Below, piece after piece: positions 63,912 through 64,000 of a stretch of DNA of 64,000 nt. The translations under genes were made by a program, and so were the position numbers. The stretch is from AP-15 sp963832875. Its GTDB lineage: Bacteria > Pseudomonadota > Alphaproteobacteria > ATCC43930 > CGMCC-115725. The notes below the pieces were generated by a model that was not told the DNA's origin, searched no databases, and saw only the letters and a list, made by a program, of their open reading frames with translations. Numbering within the stretch: the stretch's first letter is position 1; the number at the start of each line of letters is the position of its first letter. The DNA lies in assembly GCA_963832875.1 (NCBI GenBank), contig CAWHWB010000007.1:372001-436000 (forward strand), in the 5' to 3' direction.

Positions 63912-64000
63912 TCAGTTCAGGAAGGCCGGCTGTTCATAGGTGCCGTTGACGATTGGCGCCGGGTTGAGTTTCAGCCACTTGTCGAGGATCGTCGAGTAGA
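63912..64000 (-). CDS. C-terminal end of a probable DUF1501 protein
   Basis: Only 28 residues and the stop are visible: YSTILDKWLKLNPAPIVNGT then YEQPAFLN. The Y-T-x-L-x-x-W-L ... ILGG/NGT-x-F/Y pattern matches the end of DUF1501 (secreted sulfatase-like) proteins, but the fragment is too short to be sure. It would be in the same direction and upstream of the NHL gene. Confidence 0.4.
   Translation of the reverse strand, partial: YSTILDKWLKLNPAPIVNGTYEQPAFLN

Noticed and set aside
1..64000. CRISPR arrays, tRNA or rRNA genes
   Set aside because: No regularly spaced direct repeats, no tRNA T-loop/anticodon arrangement and no rRNA-like sequence was recognised by eye; the repeats found are palindromes and inverted pairs.

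Overview
This is a GC-rich stretch of about 64 kb, almost certainly from an alphaproteobacterium, either a chromosome or a large replicon. The grounds are a RegB/RegA redox two-component pair, an Irr-type Fur regulator, an aerobic (CobN-type) cobalamin pathway under a B12 riboswitch, a SenC/PCuAC/CtaG copper-delivery set, many CaiB, LLM, TauD and amidohydrolase catabolic genes, and a dispersed palindromic repeat typical of this class. I recognise no rRNA, tRNA or CRISPR.

Layout. (1) 1-7.7 kb is a scarred zone: the N-terminal part of a DHA2 drug exporter, a frameshifted phage terminase remnant, an orphan SAM-domain remnant, a DsrE-like periplasmic protein, a large adenylate cyclase/ATPase/TPR gene split by a frameshift, the 5' part of a group II intron without an ORF, and a small Tn3-derived element with resolvase and 160-bp inverted repeats. 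(2) 7.7-11.9 kb: a lipoprotein of unknown function (frameshifted), a GH13 glycosidase, and the C-terminal part of a large glucosidase fused by deletion to the front of an LLM oxidoreductase. (3) 12-21 kb: esterase, CoA-transferase, copper-chaperone genes for cytochrome oxidase (sco, PCuAC, ctaG), a MetE-like enzyme, an amidohydrolase and a luciferase-like oxidoreductase. (4) 21.3-26.2 kb: a sugar-type ABC importer with two tandem paralogous binding proteins, each with its own promoter, two permeases and no ATPase. (5) 26.5-33.4 kb: a surface-polysaccharide island with glycosyltransferases of families 8, 2 and 4, an FkbM and a zinc-ribbon methyltransferase, plus broken copies; it is partly AT-richer than the rest. 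(6) 33.6-38.3 kb: regB-regA, an ABC-2 exporter and a methyltransferase.

(7) 38.3-51.9 kb is the cobalamin region: cobT, cobS, (a GFA-family gene), riboswitch, cobU/cobP, cobW, cobN, a deazaflavin-type nitroreductase, cobO, cobQ, cbiB/cobD, a gene of unknown function and a CobC-like phosphatase. Together these cover cobalt insertion, adenosylation, amidation, aminopropanol attachment and nucleotide-loop assembly. (8) 51.9-64 kb is mixed: TauD dioxygenase, BNR-repeat protein, MaoC hydratase, ketopantoate-reductase-like and class II aldolase genes, hemerythrin, a BioC/NDUFAF5-like methyltransferase (frameshifted), ComF, glutaredoxin, nitrilase/omega-amidase, ElaA acetyltransferase, polysaccharide deacetylase, Irr, an NHL-repeat protein and the end of a probable DUF1501 gene.

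Two themes recur. At least five otherwise well-preserved genes carry small frameshifts, so either the assembly has indel errors or the strain is shedding genes. A family of GC-rich palindromes appears between genes, inside the riboswitch and, in frame, inside cobQ. I found no clear new defence or biosynthetic system; the best leads are the unknown gene and the F420-type gene embedded in the cobalamin region, the in-frame palindrome in cobQ, and the chimeric Tn3 derivative.
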